This document shows positions 15,657 through 25,387 of a stretch of DNA of 64,000 bases, piece by piece (positions within the stretch are counted from its first letter, which is position 1; each line of letters begins with the position of its first letter). The notes below the pieces were generated by a model, which saw nothing but the letters and a program-made list of their open reading frames with translations, was not told the DNA's origin and did not search any database. The stretch is from Candidatus Eisenbacteria bacterium (lineage in GTDB: Bacteria; Eisenbacteria; RBG-16-71-46; CAIMUX01; JAHJDP01): NCBI GenBank assembly GCA_018831195.1, contig JAHJDP010000018.1:62001-126000 (forward strand). The letters are read 5' to 3'. The position numbers and the translations under genes are program-made.

Positions 15657-17197
15657 GGGGATCCCACCGTCCGGAAACCGATCGCATTATCTGTCGAATC
15701 GGGGAAGGTCGCGTTCCGAAGCCAGGTCTTCAGCCCACCCGGCAGAGAGCGCCAGGAACCACCCCGGATCACCTTGAGCTGCCCGGTCGTTGGTGGTGAG
15801 TGGGGGTTGCTATAAGGACCCTCCCAATCGGCCGTCCACTCGAGGACATTCCCACCCATATCGAAGATTCCATAGGGGCTCGCGTTATTCCGCGTGCTGA
15901 AGCCGCCATGGGTTGATCCGTCGTAGAATCCAACCGGGGTTGTGCCGACCTCGATCGTTGATTCATAGGGATCGCCGCTGCTCATATAATTCGCATAGGG
16001 AGACGAAATCGTATTGCCCCAGGGGTATGGATTGCCGAGGCCGACCTGGATAATGTCAACCGTATCGGATCCGGCGGTTATATAAATGATCGTGTCACCA
16101 TACGCTGTTCCCGTCCCGCGGGCCGCTTTCTCCCACTGGGCTTCGGTCGGCAATTGGCGATGGAAGAAGTCGCAATAAGCTTTGGCGCCATGCCAGGTGA
16201 CCTCGACGACCGGGTGATCCTCCCATCCGGCCTCGACATAAAAAATGCCGCGATTTGTGTCGAAGTCGATCTTGGTGTCCGTATCTTGCCGGTTCAGTTC
16301 GCAGTAGACATGCACACCGGCAAGATCGGAGACAACGCCGCCGACCCGCCGGATCAGGTTTCGCTCCCAAGTTTCATTGAGGAAGTTGACGAATTGTTGG
16401 TTTGTCACCTCGAATTTATCCATGGAGAAGGCATTGAGACGGATCGGATTGCCGGGATGTTCATTGATGGCGGTATTCCCCATGATGAAATACCCTTGCT
16501 CGACAACGACCCGGTCGACCTGCATGGCGAATCGCCAGACAGGGGAGAGGCCGGTCGCGCCATATGGATCCATGGCCTTGATCCGCCAAAAATAACTCTT
16601 GTTGATTTCGAGAGAGTCCGCCGGGTTATAAAAGGTGTCCGTTGTCGTCGCCACCTTCTTCAGCAGGGAGAGAGAGTTTCCCAGATAGACATCATAAATG
16701 ATGGCGTCATCGTTCGGATCAGAGCCTCTCCAATTTAAACCCGCTCCCGGCAGCACGTCGAGTTCACTGTTCGGAGGGCTCACAACAGTCGGCGTCGCGG
16801 GAGTGTCATTGTCGACGGCATCTCCCCAGGCTGTTTCCGTGGGATCCGAGATAGCCTGTGCTGTATAAGAACGAACCCTGTAATAGTAACGACCTCCGGC
16901 TGTCACCGTGTCGGTGTAGGTTGTTATATTCTGGCCCACCGTATCGATCTCAGCGAACCCTCCCGATTGTTGAAGAGATCGTTCAATCCGGAATCCTAAT
17001 TCATTGTTGTTCACATCTTCCCAGTGAAGCCTCAGAAATGTCGGATTCGTATCAGTGATAATGAGGAATTCAGGCGGATGTGGTTTCTCGCTCGTATTGG
17101 GAACCACCGTCGTCTCGTTATCTGAGGAACATCCCCAATAGACGAGTCCGGCAAGGAGGACGGGAACCATGGTCTTCCAGGCCATGCGTGAGGACAT
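15653..17197 (-). CDS. fibronectin type III / formylglycine-generating-enzyme-fold lipoprotein
   Basis: 514 residues. A signal peptide (MVPVLLAGLVYWGC) suggests lipidation at the Cys. Two fibronectin type III domains cover about 35-135 and 135-230. A SUMF1/FGE-sulfatase domain covers about 230-514 (QGYFIMGNTAINEHPGN, LPTEAQWEKAARGTG, YPWGN, GNVLEWTADW, VIRGGSWRS, AIGFR). The two active-site cysteines of true formylglycine-generating enzymes are Ser484 and Leu489 here, so it is probably a non-catalytic FGE fold used for binding or a related reaction. It is expected in the envelope. Confidence 0.85.
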   Translation of the reverse strand: MSSRMAWKTMVPVLLAGLVYWGCSSDNETTVVPNTSEKPHPPEFLIITDTNPTFLRLHWEDVNNNELGFRIERSLQQSGGFAEIDTVGQNITTYTDTVTAGGRYYYRVRSYTAQAISDPTETAWGDAVDNDTPATPTVVSPPNSELDVLPGAGLNWRGSDPNDDAIIYDVYLGNSLSLLKKVATTTDTFYNPADSLEINKSYFWRIKAMDPYGATGLSPVWRFAMQVDRVVVEQGYFIMGNTAINEHPGNPIRLNAFSMDKFEVTNQQFVNFLNETWERNLIRRVGGVVSDLAGVHVYCELNRQDTDTKIDFDTNRGIFYVEAGWEDHPVVEVTWHGAKAYCDFFHRQLPTEAQWEKAARGTGTAYGDTIIYITAGSDTVDIIQVGLGNPYPWGNTISSPYANYMSSGDPYESTIEVGTTPVGFYDGSTHGGFSTRNNASPYGIFDMGGNVLEWTADWEGPYSNPHSPPTTGQLKVIRGGSWRSLPGGLKTWLRNATFPDSTDNAIGFRTVGSP

Positions 17198-17278
17198 CTT
17201 TGCAAACCTCCCTTATCAGACCTACCCCGCCACCCCGGCGCATGCGGGAGAGTTACGGCTTATCAGATATTGGTAGGG

Positions 17279-17803
17279 TTAGGATTTCTCCTTCCCTTTG
17301 AAACACTCGGATTCCGATAACGTCTTGAGCTTCGCCTTTTCATCGAGAAGCTCGATATCATATACAATGTTTTCGCTCAGTGTGAGTCTGGGTAGACAAG
17401 GACTTAACAACTTCAACTCTTTGGATTGATAACTCTCACGCAGAACGATGATCTCGGGAACGAGGTCCGGCTCCTGGGGCAGGAACCAAACGACAATCGA
17501 TTTGTCGAGATTCGCGTTGTAGGAAAAAGGCAGACGGTAATGTCCCTCTGTATCCGAGGTTATCTCGCTGACAAAAAAGGAATCCCGGAAAAGCTTGATC
17601 GTAACGCCGGAAATCCCGAAGCCGCCGACATCAGTGACCTCGCCTTCCAAAACGGCATTGACCATTTTGGCCGCTTCCGTCTGGGCATAAGGGGTATCAG
17701 ATATTCCCCACAGGCCCAAGGAGAGCGCCGTGATAGCGGCGACTATCAAAATGGGGCAAAGAAAACACGCCCCCCTCGTGGGGGGTGCCATTTTGTAATC
17801 CAT
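17279..17803 (-). CDS. secreted protein with carboxypeptidase regulatory-like (Ig-fold) domain
   Basis: 174 residues. A hydrophobic signal segment (CPILIVAAITALSLGLWGI) ends near TPYAQTEA. Residues of about 50-120 (LEGEVTDVGGFGISGVTIKL, then SDTEGHYRLPF) match the carboxypeptidase regulatory-like beta-sandwich, common in secreted and surface proteins and usually structural. The rest is not recognised. It lies 82 bp upstream of the FN3/FGE gene on the same strand and may be cotranscribed with it. Confidence 0.75.
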   Translation of the reverse strand: MDYKMAPPTRGACFLCPILIVAAITALSLGLWGISDTPYAQTEAAKMVNAVLEGEVTDVGGFGISGVTIKLFRDSFFVSEITSDTEGHYRLPFSYNANLDKSIVVWFLPQEPDLVPEIIVLRESYQSKELKLLSPCLPRLTLSENIVYDIELLDEKAKLKTLSESECFKGKEKS

Positions 17804-18144
17804 CCTAAAAATCCTCCCTTGGGATCCCGGAAGGGATCCGATTCCCCTAGGAACTATTTCACACTAGCAATGCATGTTACCCGGGTCAAGAGACCGTCAG
17901 ACGCCTTTCCCGGTCCAGCTTCTTTCTCAACCGGACGCTCTTCCCGGAAGTTGATGAAAAACTTGAGTAAACCGTACTGTTCTGGTACGTTCCGGTCCGA
18001 TCGGGCCAGGCGGTTTTATTCATGGATGACTCATCTCAGGGTCTGTCCGTTCTGCAAGGCGGTCGGAGCCCTCCTCGGCTCAACCGCAGAGATATCTAGG
18101 CGCAGGGATCGTGGCGCGGCAGGGAGTCCGCACGGAGGGTCCGC
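17804..18144. other. 341-bp divergent intergenic region before mreB
   Basis: No gene is supported here. It should hold the promoters for the minus-strand secreted-protein gene and for the mre cluster. The best plus-strand candidate is TTGAGT (17963-17968), 17 bases, then TACGTT (17986-17991), which is weak. A short palindrome CGTAC-N7-GTACG overlaps its spacer. Confidence 0.5.
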
Positions 18145-19179
18145 ATGTTCCTATCCCGTCTTATGGGATTTATGTCCAACGATGTCGCCATCGATTTGGG
18201 CACCGCCAATACGTTGGTCTTCGTGAAGGGACAAGGGATTGTTCTCAACGAGCCTTCTGTTGTGGCTGTCGACCGGTCCACCAACAAACCTGTAGCGGTT
18301 GGGCGAGAAGCCAAAGAGATGTTGGGTCGGACACCCGAGGGGATAGAGGCGGTCCGTCCCTTGAAGGATGGTGTCATTGCCGACTTTGAAAGAACCGAGG
18401 AGATGCTTCGCAAGTTCATCGCCAAGGCGCAGAAGCGGTCCTTCCTTGTCCGGCCGAGGATCATCATCTCCGTTCCCTCCGGTATCACTGAAGTTGAAAA
18501 AAGGGCGGTACGGGACTCAGCGGAGCATGCCGGCGCCCGCGAGGTCTACCTTGTCGCGGAACCGATCGCTGCGGCCATCGGCGTGGGGCTTCCTGTCGAT
18601 AAGCCAACCGGGAATATGGTTATTGACATCGGCGGCGGGACGACGGAAGTCGCTGTGATGACGCTGAATGGTGTTGTCAATGCGACCAGCATCCGCGTCG
18701 GCGGCGACAAGATGGATGAAGCGATTCAGCAGTATATTCGCAGGACCTATTCTCTTCTCATCGGTGATCAGACGGCTGAAAAGATCAAGCAGGCCATCGG
18801 AAGCGCCTTCCCGCTTGAGGAAGAACTCGACATCGAGATCAAAGGGCGCGATCTCGTACGGGGGATTCCCCGCCCCCTCAAGGTCAGTTCGGTTGAGATC
18901 CGCGAGGCGCTGGGGGAGCCGATCACGGCCATCGTTGACGCCCTCCGTCAGACACTTGAACGCACGCCACCGGAATTGGCCTCAGATATCGTCGATCGTG
19001 GAATTGTCATGACCGGGGGCGGATCCCTTCTGCGGGGTCTTGATAAGTACCTTCGGGAGGCGACGAATCTCCCTATCCGTGTCGCGCAGGACGCCCTTCT
19101 CGCCGTTGTGCTCGGTTGCGGGAAGATCCTGGACAACCTGGAGATGTATGAAAAGGTATTGATGCGGAGCAACACCTAA
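18145..19179 (+). CDS. mreB: rod shape-determining protein MreB
   Basis: 344 residues; GGAGG lies six bases before the ATG. It is the actin homologue that organises cell-wall elongation. The ATP-binding phosphate-1 motif is [17 protein letters not shown], phosphate-2 is [13 protein letters not shown], and the adenosine region is [18 protein letters not shown] short hydrophobic N-terminus ([10 protein letters not shown]) fits the membrane-binding amphipathic segment. It begins the cluster mreB-mreC-mreD-mrdA-rodA and is followed 24 bp later by mreC. Confidence 0.96.
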   Translation: MFLSRLMGFMSNDVAIDLGTANTLVFVKGQGIVLNEPSVVAVDRSTNKPVAVGREAKEMLGRTPEGIEAVRPLKDGVIADFERTEEMLRKFIAKAQKRSFLVRPRIIISVPSGITEVEKRAVRDSAEHAGAREVYLVAEPIAAAIGVGLPVDKPTGNMVIDIGGGTTEVAVMTLNGVVNATSIRVGGDKMDEAIQQYIRRTYSLLIGDQTAEKIKQAIGSAFPLEEELDIEIKGRDLVRGIPRPLKVSSVEIREALGEPITAIVDALRQTLERTPPELASDIVDRGIVMTGGGSLLRGLDKYLREATNLPIRVAQDALLAVVLGCGKILDNLEMYEKVLMRSNT

Positions 19180-19203
19180 TCAACGGATCCGGAGGCCCTT
19201 GGT

Positions 19204-20007
19204 ATGAAAGGTCCCGGTCCCCATCCGGGTTTGAAATCCCTGCTCGCTTGCGCGATCCTTTCCATGGCGCTGCTGGCCGGCGGGGATAATGTTCAATCGC
19301 ATATCGCCTCCGTCCTCGCCAGCACGATTCTGAAACCTTTTCAAGTCGCCCTGACCCTCAGTCCCCGCCTTGGCATTCTCTGGCTTGAGAATCGCCAGCT
19401 GCGCCATCAGCTGGAGGAACGGGCCTGGGATGGAGCGCGGATCCATTATATTGAAGATGAGAACCAACGATTGAGGTATCTCCTCGACATGACACACTCC
19501 TCCCCGGAGAGCCTCATCGTCACTTCGGTTCTGGCGCGGGAGCAATCAGAGAGCGGAGAGGTTCTCTATGTCGATCGGGGATCGACGCATGGTCTCACCG
19601 AGGGGATGCCGGTGATTTCGCTGGCTCGATTGGTGGGCAAGGTTGATCATGTGGAGCCCGGCCGGGGGCGAGTCCTGACCCTCTGGAATCTCCAGCTGCG
19701 TGTCTCCATCCGCGTCGGACAGCCGGGGCCCGGCGGAATCCTGCGCTGGGATCCCTCGTTGGGTCCCGATTTGTTGCTCGAGGGGATGGATCTCGAGGAA
19801 TCGATCGCCCTGGGGGATACGGTGCTCACTTCGGGATTGGGGGAGGTCTTTCCGCCCGGGATTCTCGTGGGGCGTGTTGTGGCGGTGCAACCCGATTCGA
19901 TACGTCTTATACAAGAGATCCGGGTGCGTCCCTTTGTCAATCTCTCGCGATTGGATGATGTCCTACTGATGGCCTCTTCGGATAGCACGAGGGGGGGGCG
20001 CCGATGA
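19204..20007 (+). CDS. mreC: rod shape-determining protein MreC
   Basis: 267 residues; GGAGG sits eight bases before the ATG. An N-terminal membrane segment (SLLACAILSMALLAG) precedes a coiled coil (WLENRQLRHQLEE...DENQRLRYLL) and the paired beta-barrels of MreC (DRGSTHGLTEGMPVIS, LVGKVDHVEPGRGRVL, PGILVGRVVAV). It links cytoplasmic MreB to the periplasmic wall synthases. Its stop overlaps mreD by four bases. Confidence 0.93.
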   Translation: MKGPGPHPGLKSLLACAILSMALLAGGDNVQSHIASVLASTILKPFQVALTLSPRLGILWLENRQLRHQLEERAWDGARIHYIEDENQRLRYLLDMTHSSPESLIVTSVLAREQSESGEVLYVDRGSTHGLTEGMPVISLARLVGKVDHVEPGRGRVLTLWNLQLRVSIRVGQPGPGGILRWDPSLGPDLLLEGMDLEESIALGDTVLTSGLGEVFPPGILVGRVVAVQPDSIRLIQEIRVRPFVNLSRLDDVLLMASSDSTRGGRR

Positions 20008-20492
20008 TACGATGGCTGCGTCTCATCCTTGTCGCTCTGCTGCTCGCCGCTATTGAGGGGACGATTGGATTGATCGTTCCCTGGGAAGGGGCGAGGCTTG
20101 ATCTGCTGCTCGCCTTCCTGGTGCTGACCGCGATGGACCGGGGGCCGAAAGAGGGTGTTTGGCTGGGTTTCATCATCGGGATTGTCAGAGATCTTAATCA
20201 ACCGGCATTGCTTGGAATGAATTCGCTCAGTCTGGGAGCCATCGGCTATTGCGCCGGCCGTTTTGCCGACAGCGTCGATCGCAATAGCTGGAAAGTACAA
20301 GCGCTGATCCTTTTGGTCCTAGGTCTCTTCTCCCGCGTATTCGAAACATTCCTCATTCAAGTTTTACAAGGGCATTCTACCTGGGATTGGCTCTGGCGTT
20401 ATGAAATCCCGGCACTTCTTCTCACCGCCGTGACGATTCCACTAATCGTAATGACGTGGAAAACCAGCCGCGGTTACCAGATCAAAGGGTGA
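20004..20492 (+). CDS. mreD: rod shape-determining protein MreD
   Basis: 162 residues with about five hydrophobic segments, the usual size and topology of MreD. The motif DRGPKEGVWLGFIIGIVRDL matches the conserved central helix of the family, and LGMNSLSLGAIGYCAGR follows. It is the integral-membrane partner of MreC in the elongasome. The start overlaps mreC (ATGA) and the 3' end overlaps the open frame of mrdA. Confidence 0.9.
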   Translation: MIRWLRLILVALLLAAIEGTIGLIVPWEGARLDLLLAFLVLTAMDRGPKEGVWLGFIIGIVRDLNQPALLGMNSLSLGAIGYCAGRFADSVDRNSWKVQALILLVLGLFSRVFETFLIQVLQGHSTWDWLWRYEIPALLLTAVTIPLIVMTWKTSRGYQIKG

Positions 20493-22381
20493 CGGCGGTG
20501 ATCCTTTCGGCGGAATCCAAGGAGATAAGGATTCGAGTCGTCGGGGCCGCGGCGCTCATCGTTTTCTTGGTGATTCTCGGGCGGCTTTTTTTTCTGCAGG
20601 GACTTCGCGGTGAAGATCTGCGAAATAAATCAACCAACAGCCGTATCCGTCCTGAAATTCTGGCTGCGCCGCGCGGCCGGATACTCGACCGGCGGGGCGA
20701 GATTATCGCCGGGAACCGGCCCTCCTTCTATTTAACATTAGATCCCCTCCACTCCGCCTATCGTGACAGGCGTTCCGCCGGCGCCGGATTGCCGTCGAGA
20801 GGCGAACTTCGTCTGCAGCAAACGCTGGAGACATTGTCAGTTGTTTTGGATGTTTCCCTGGAAAGGTTGAAACGCAGGTTGGAGCTTCTCCAAACGGGGC
20901 CCGCGCCAATGAGATTTTTCCAGTATCTCACCTTTGAGCAGAGGTCAAGGATCTGGGAGAGGAAGGAACTGATACCTGGTGTTAGTGTCGACAGTCATCC
21001 TCTCCGGTACTATCCGCACGGCATACTGGCATCCCATTTACTGGGGTATCTAGGTGAAGTCACCCGGGAAGAATTGGAGGGAGAGAATATCTATCATAGT
21101 GGGTCGCTGCTCGGGCGCGCTGGATTGGAACGATCCTACGAAAATGATCTGCGGAATCAAGACGGCAAAACTTATGTTGAAGTCGATGCTATCGGGAGGA
21201 AAAGAGATCTCTATGAGGGCAGCCCCCAACGAACCCCTGAGATGGGATTCGATCTCGTCACTTCGATCGATTTGAAGCTGCAAAGGGTCGCCGAGGCGGC
21301 CTTTGATTCACTGGTTCCAAGGTTGCGGGAGGGCGGCGCCGCCGACACATCACAGCCTGCCGGGGGCATTGTCGTCCTCGATTGTCGTACAGGAGATGTT
21401 CTGTCACTGGTCAGCCGCCCGGCTTTCGATCCGGGGCAGTTTACCCGGGGGCTGTCGCAAGAGGCTTGGGAGAAGATCCGTTCCGGGCGGCATCCGCTGC
21501 TCTGCCGGCCGCTGCAAAGCAAATATCCGCCGGGAAGCGTCTTTAAAATCGTCACGGCCCTCGTTGCTTTTGAGGAGGGACTGGTCGACCGCTCGACAAA
21601 GCTCTCCGCTTGCACGGGCAGCTACCTCCTTGGAAACCGGGTGTTCCGTTGTTGGAACGAATTCGGCCATGGAATATTGGATCTTATACAAGCCATTGGA
21701 CAATCCTGCGATATTTACTTTTATCAATTGGGTCGGATGCTGGGGTTCGAAAGGCTCACCGAGGGGGCCAGGGCTTTTCGAATGGATCAGGTGACCGGCA
21801 TAGATATCGAGGGTGAAGCGGCGGGTTGGATTCCAAGGCGGGAAGACTATATCCGGCTTTACGGCGATCCACCAGGGCCGGGGGTCGCCTTGAATCTCTC
21901 GATCGGGCAGGGTGAACTCTTGTTCACGCCTCTGGAACTGGCGGTTCTCTACGCTGCCGTGGCCAATGGTGGAGACATTCTTACGCCGCGGATCGGTTTG
22001 AAATGCCTGGCGCCCGATGGAGCCGTGATCTGGCAAAGGGGTCCGAGCCCCGAAATCCGTGGGCGGCTTTCTCTATCTGAGCGCGGGCACAAGATGGCAT
22101 TGGAGGCTCTCGAGGAGGTTATACAAGGAGAAAGGGGGACGGCCCGATCGGTTCGCATCAAGGGCTTCCGTCTCGGCGGGAAAACCGGTACGGCACAGAA
22201 TCCCCATGGCAGGGATCACGCCCTCTTCGCGGCGATCGCACCGATCGATGATCCGCAGTTCATCGTCGTGGTCGTTGTAGAAGAGGCAGGTCACGGCGGG
22301 TCCGTGGCGGCTCCGATCGCAAAAGCTATACTTGAACAATTGTTGGTCCACCCGGACCCGGCCCGCGAGGTGCTGCCTTGA
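20456..22381 (+). CDS. mrdA: penicillin-binding protein 2, elongation transpeptidase
   Basis: 641 residues from GTG 20456; an internal GTG at 20498, just after the mreD stop, may be the true start. An N-terminal membrane anchor (ALIVFLVILGRLFFLQGL) is followed by the PBP dimerisation domain (PRGRILDRRGEIIAGNRPS) and the transpeptidase domain. The active-site motifs are SVFK (Ser361 from the 20456 start), SCD in GQSCDIYFY, and KTGTAQ. It cross-links peptidoglycan during elongation, paired with RodA. The stop overlaps the rodA TTG start. Confidence 0.95.
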   Translation: MENQPRLPDQRVTAVILSAESKEIRIRVVGAAALIVFLVILGRLFFLQGLRGEDLRNKSTNSRIRPEILAAPRGRILDRRGEIIAGNRPSFYLTLDPLHSAYRDRRSAGAGLPSRGELRLQQTLETLSVVLDVSLERLKRRLELLQTGPAPMRFFQYLTFEQRSRIWERKELIPGVSVDSHPLRYYPHGILASHLLGYLGEVTREELEGENIYHSGSLLGRAGLERSYENDLRNQDGKTYVEVDAIGRKRDLYEGSPQRTPEMGFDLVTSIDLKLQRVAEAAFDSLVPRLREGGAADTSQPAGGIVVLDCRTGDVLSLVSRPAFDPGQFTRGLSQEAWEKIRSGRHPLLCRPLQSKYPPGSVFKIVTALVAFEEGLVDRSTKLSACTGSYLLGNRVFRCWNEFGHGILDLIQAIGQSCDIYFYQLGRMLGFERLTEGARAFRMDQVTGIDIEGEAAGWIPRREDYIRLYGDPPGPGVALNLSIGQGELLFTPLELAVLYAAVANGGDILTPRIGLKCLAPDGAVIWQRGPSPEIRGRLSLSERGHKMALEALEEVIQGERGTARSVRIKGFRLGGKTGTAQNPHGRDHALFAAIAPIDDPQFIVVVVVEEAGHGGSVAAPIAKAILEQLLVHPDPAREVLP

Positions 22382-23598
22382 ACTACCGGTTCCTCATACG
22401 TTGGGATTGGGGCTTGACCCTGGGCCTCCTCGCCCTCTGGGGTCTCGGCCTCCTGGCCCTCTCATCGGCGGTGCAACCAATGGGTGGCGCGGGCCACCAT
22501 ATTCTATTGCGCCAGATGGGGGCCGGAGCGATCGGGATGATTTTTCTGGCCCTCTGTGTCTTTCTGCCGCCCAGGATCCTGGAACGCTGGTCCCCGGTCT
22601 TTTTCGCCCTCGCCATTCTGCTGCTGATCGCGGTGCTGCTCCGGGGGGAGCTTTCGCATGGGGCGCGGCGCTGGATCTCGATCGCGGGGATTCGGTTCCA
22701 GCCATCGGAACCGGCTAAAATCGCCATGATTCTCACGCTGGCTTCGTTTCTCAGCCATCGCCGCAAGCGTTGGGATAGGATTTGGCCCTGGCTCCAAGGC
22801 TTGCTGATCATCATTGTTCCCACACTTCTTGTTCTGCGGCAGCCCGATCTCGGCACGGCATCGGTCTTTCCCGTCATTGGAATCGGGATGATGCTTATCG
22901 CCGGGATGCCGATTATGCTCTTCTTTCTATTGCTATCGCCCTTTGTGACCACCTTGACGGCCCTCTATTGGCCTCTAGCCGCTCTCTGGATCGGTGGTTC
23001 CTCTTATACTCTTCTCCGCCGGCGGATCAGTCTTCTCGCAGTGATTCTTTATCTCCTTGTACAAATTGGCATCGCCTTTTCTGCACATGAAGCGATCTCA
23101 CACTTAGAACCCTACCAAAAGGCGCGGTTGAACGCCTTTGTCAATCCGGAGAAAGATCCCCAGGGGGCCGGTTACCAAGTCCGGCAATCGAAAATCGCCA
23201 TCGGCTCCGGCGAGTGGACGGGGTGGGGTTATGGCAAGGGTCCGCTGAAAGAGCTGCTTTACCTGCCGCGCCAGCATACAGACTTTATTTTTTCAGTTGT
23301 GGGGGAGGAGGGGGGATTTCTTGCCACATCCTGCATTCTGCTTCTCTCCGGACTCCTCATTTTTAGGGGTGGTCAAGTCACCCGGCGGGCGCGGGATCCC
23401 TTCGTCGGCGCAACGGCCGCCGGGGTCAGCCTCTTCTATTTCTATCACACCGCGGTGAACATTTCGGTGACCGTCGGGCTGCTTCCCGTCACCGGATTGC
23501 CGATGCCATTTTTCAGTTCCGGCGGATCCTTTCTTATTTCCTGCATGGCCGCCGCGGGGTTGTTGCTGGGGATGAGTTTCCGGAAGCTGGAGTATTGA
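22378..23598 (+). CDS. rodA: peptidoglycan glycosyltransferase RodA (SEDS family)
   Basis: 406 residues with about ten membrane segments. The TTG start overlaps the mrdA stop (TTGA), with GAGGTG five bases upstream. SEDS motifs include GARRWISIAGIRFQPSEPAK, LRQPDLGTA, QHTDFIFSVVGEEGGF, and near the end FFSSGGSFLIS. It polymerises glycan strands for rod elongation together with PBP2. Confidence 0.95.
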   Translation: MNYRFLIRWDWGLTLGLLALWGLGLLALSSAVQPMGGAGHHILLRQMGAGAIGMIFLALCVFLPPRILERWSPVFFALAILLLIAVLLRGELSHGARRWISIAGIRFQPSEPAKIAMILTLASFLSHRRKRWDRIWPWLQGLLIIIVPTLLVLRQPDLGTASVFPVIGIGMMLIAGMPIMLFFLLLSPFVTTLTALYWPLAALWIGGSSYTLLRRRISLLAVILYLLVQIGIAFSAHEAISHLEPYQKARLNAFVNPEKDPQGAGYQVRQSKIAIGSGEWTGWGYGKGPLKELLYLPRQHTDFIFSVVGEEGGFLATSCILLLSGLLIFRGGQVTRRARDPFVGATAAGVSLFYFYHTAVNISVTVGLLPVTGLPMPFFSSGGSFLISCMAAAGLLLGMSFRKLEY

Positions 23599-23664
23599 TC
23601 AAGGGATGGATTCATCCCTGCCGGGTTATTGTATAACACCATGGCCGCCACGGAGGAACAGCGG

Positions 23665-24453
23665 GTGTATCCCATTCTCTGGCACATCGGACCGCTGAAA
23701 ATCCATTCCTACGGCCTTTGTCTTGCTCTTGCCTTTTTATTAGGCGCATGGATTATCACGCGGCGCGGCCGGCGGCACGGATTGGATGAGGCGGATATCA
23801 CACGATGGGTAAGCCTCATCCTCGTTTCATCCATTGCCGGAGCCCGGATCTATTATGTCGTGGGCCATTGCAATGATTATGCCGGCCGCTGGGGGGATGT
23901 CATCGCGATCTGGCGTGGGGGGCTGGTGCTCCAGGGAGGCCTTCTGGCCGGAATCCTGGCATCGGTGCTGTACAGCCACCGCATCGGCTGGCGCATCGGA
24001 ATCCTGGCCGATGTCGCCGCGCCGGCCCTCGCCTTCGGCGAGAGTCTAGGCCGCTTGGGTTGTTACTTGAATGGGTGTTGTTTTGGTGGTCCCACCCACT
24101 GCGCCTGGGGTGTGCATTTCCCGGAGGGATCCCTTTCGACGGAACTCTTCAGCGCCCAGGCCCTGCATCCGACCCAGCTCTACTTGGTCCTCTTGCAGGG
24201 GAGTTTGGGATTCTTTCTGCTTGCCATGGAGCGGTGGAAACCGGCCAGAGCGCATCGCAGCACAGGCTCCGGTCTGATTTTCGGTTCTTATCTTTTCCTC
24301 TCTTCAACGATCCGGTTCTTTGTCGACTCTTTTAGATATTACACGGAGGCGGAGCGTCCCTTGCTTGGTCTGGCTCACAGCCAGTTGCTGGCGATACCTC
24401 TCGTCCTCGCCGGTCTCTGGATTATGGTCAAGGCGTACCGGAAGGGCGCTTAA
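23665..24453 (+). CDS. lgt: prolipoprotein diacylglyceryl transferase
   Basis: 262 residues from GTG 23665. GGAGG lies eight bases upstream and the protein then begins MYPILWHIGPLKIHSYG, the normal Lgt opening; the longer TTG/ATG starts at 23629 and 23641 lack a ribosome site. It transfers diacylglycerol from phosphatidylglycerol to the lipobox Cys of prolipoproteins. Motifs are GLVLQGGLLAG, the Lgt signature GESLGRLGCYLNGCCFGG, and LHPTQLY. There are about seven membrane segments. It serves the lipoproteins predicted in this window (LptC, BamD, the FGE-fold protein). Confidence 0.93.
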   Translation: MYPILWHIGPLKIHSYGLCLALAFLLGAWIITRRGRRHGLDEADITRWVSLILVSSIAGARIYYVVGHCNDYAGRWGDVIAIWRGGLVLQGGLLAGILASVLYSHRIGWRIGILADVAAPALAFGESLGRLGCYLNGCCFGGPTHCAWGVHFPEGSLSTELFSAQALHPTQLYLVLLQGSLGFFLLAMERWKPARAHRSTGSGLIFGSYLFLSSTIRFFVDSFRYYTEAERPLLGLAHSQLLAIPLVLAGLWIMVKAYRKGA

Positions 24454-24470
24454 TCCAAAAGGGGGAGTTC

Positions 24471-25346
24471 ATGCCTCCACGGCATACACGCATTGAAGGG
24501 CGGCCGAAACCGAGGCTTTTGGGTATCGCCGGGGATCCTGTGGCGCATTCCTTGTCCCCCAAGATTCATAATGCGGCGTTCCGCCATCTTGGGCTCCCCT
24601 TCGAGTATAAGCTTTTCCCCTGTTCCGACGCCCGAGCCCTTCTCCGGTTGATCCAGGCCGCCCCGGTGATGGGATTGCGGGGGTTAAACATTACAACACC
24701 CTTGAAGGGGGCGGCGGCCCGGCTCTTGATGAATGCCGGGGAGGCGGATGATGAGGTTCGCCGGACCCGTTCGGCGAATACTCTCGTGATGGGGGATCGT
24801 CTCACGGGTGGAAGCACCGATGGGAAGGGCGGTCTTCAGTATCTTCGACGTCTCGGCTTCAAGCCGAAAAATTCAATATTGATCCTCGGCGCAGGCGCCA
24901 CGGCGGGAAATATTCTGTGGCATCTGATGCAGTCGGGGTGGAAAGAGATCGGGCTGATGACCCGCCGCCCCGAGTCGATGCGCCGTCGAATCCGCCTTTG
25001 GGAATGCGCTGATCTCTCTCGCCTCACAATGTTAAATCCAGGGCGATCGCCACACGAATGTGAAAGATGGGATCTTCTCGTGTCCACCGTGCCGCCCGGA
25101 GCCGTGACAAGCGAGGTGTTCCACCGCCTACTGCCGCAGCTGGCGCCCTCCGCACCGGTGATCGATCTGAATTACGGAAGAGGCCGCAGCCGACTCGCGA
25201 CATGGGCGGGCAAGGGGGGCCATCCGGCCTACGACGGGCGCGGGTTTCTCCTTTATCAAGCCCTGCTCTCATTCCGGATCTGGACCCGGAAATCTCCACC
25301 GCTGGAGGTCATGCAAGAAGCCCTGGGGTTGAAATCGATCCCATAG
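24471..25346 (+). CDS. aroE: shikimate 5-dehydrogenase
   Basis: 291 residues; GGGGGAG upstream of the ATG. It reduces 3-dehydroshikimate in aromatic amino acid synthesis. The substrate domain is visible as IAGDPVAHSLSPKIHNAAF and NITTPLKGAAA, whose Lys is the expected catalytic residue. ANTL and STDGKGG match the usual N-T and NTDxxG sites, with Ser for Asn in the second. The NADP-binding loop is ILGAGATAGNI. The end, DGRGFLLYQALLSFRIWT, is typical. Confidence 0.88.
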   Translation: MPPRHTRIEGRPKPRLLGIAGDPVAHSLSPKIHNAAFRHLGLPFEYKLFPCSDARALLRLIQAAPVMGLRGLNITTPLKGAAARLLMNAGEADDEVRRTRSANTLVMGDRLTGGSTDGKGGLQYLRRLGFKPKNSILILGAGATAGNILWHLMQSGWKEIGLMTRRPESMRRRIRLWECADLSRLTMLNPGRSPHECERWDLLVSTVPPGAVTSEVFHRLLPQLAPSAPVIDLNYGRGRSRLATWAGKGGHPAYDGRGFLLYQALLSFRIWTRKSPPLEVMQEALGLKSIP

Positions 25347-25387
25347 AACATCGTCCGGCCCGCATCTTGCATGGACCTATTCCCCAT

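Noticed and set aside
17963-17991. Firm promoter call for mreB
   Set aside because: The -10 matches only partly; it is listed only as a candidate in the intergenic entry.
25067-25387. N-terminal extension of the ComF-like protein
   Set aside because: It is a shadow over the end of aroE and contains no ComF features.
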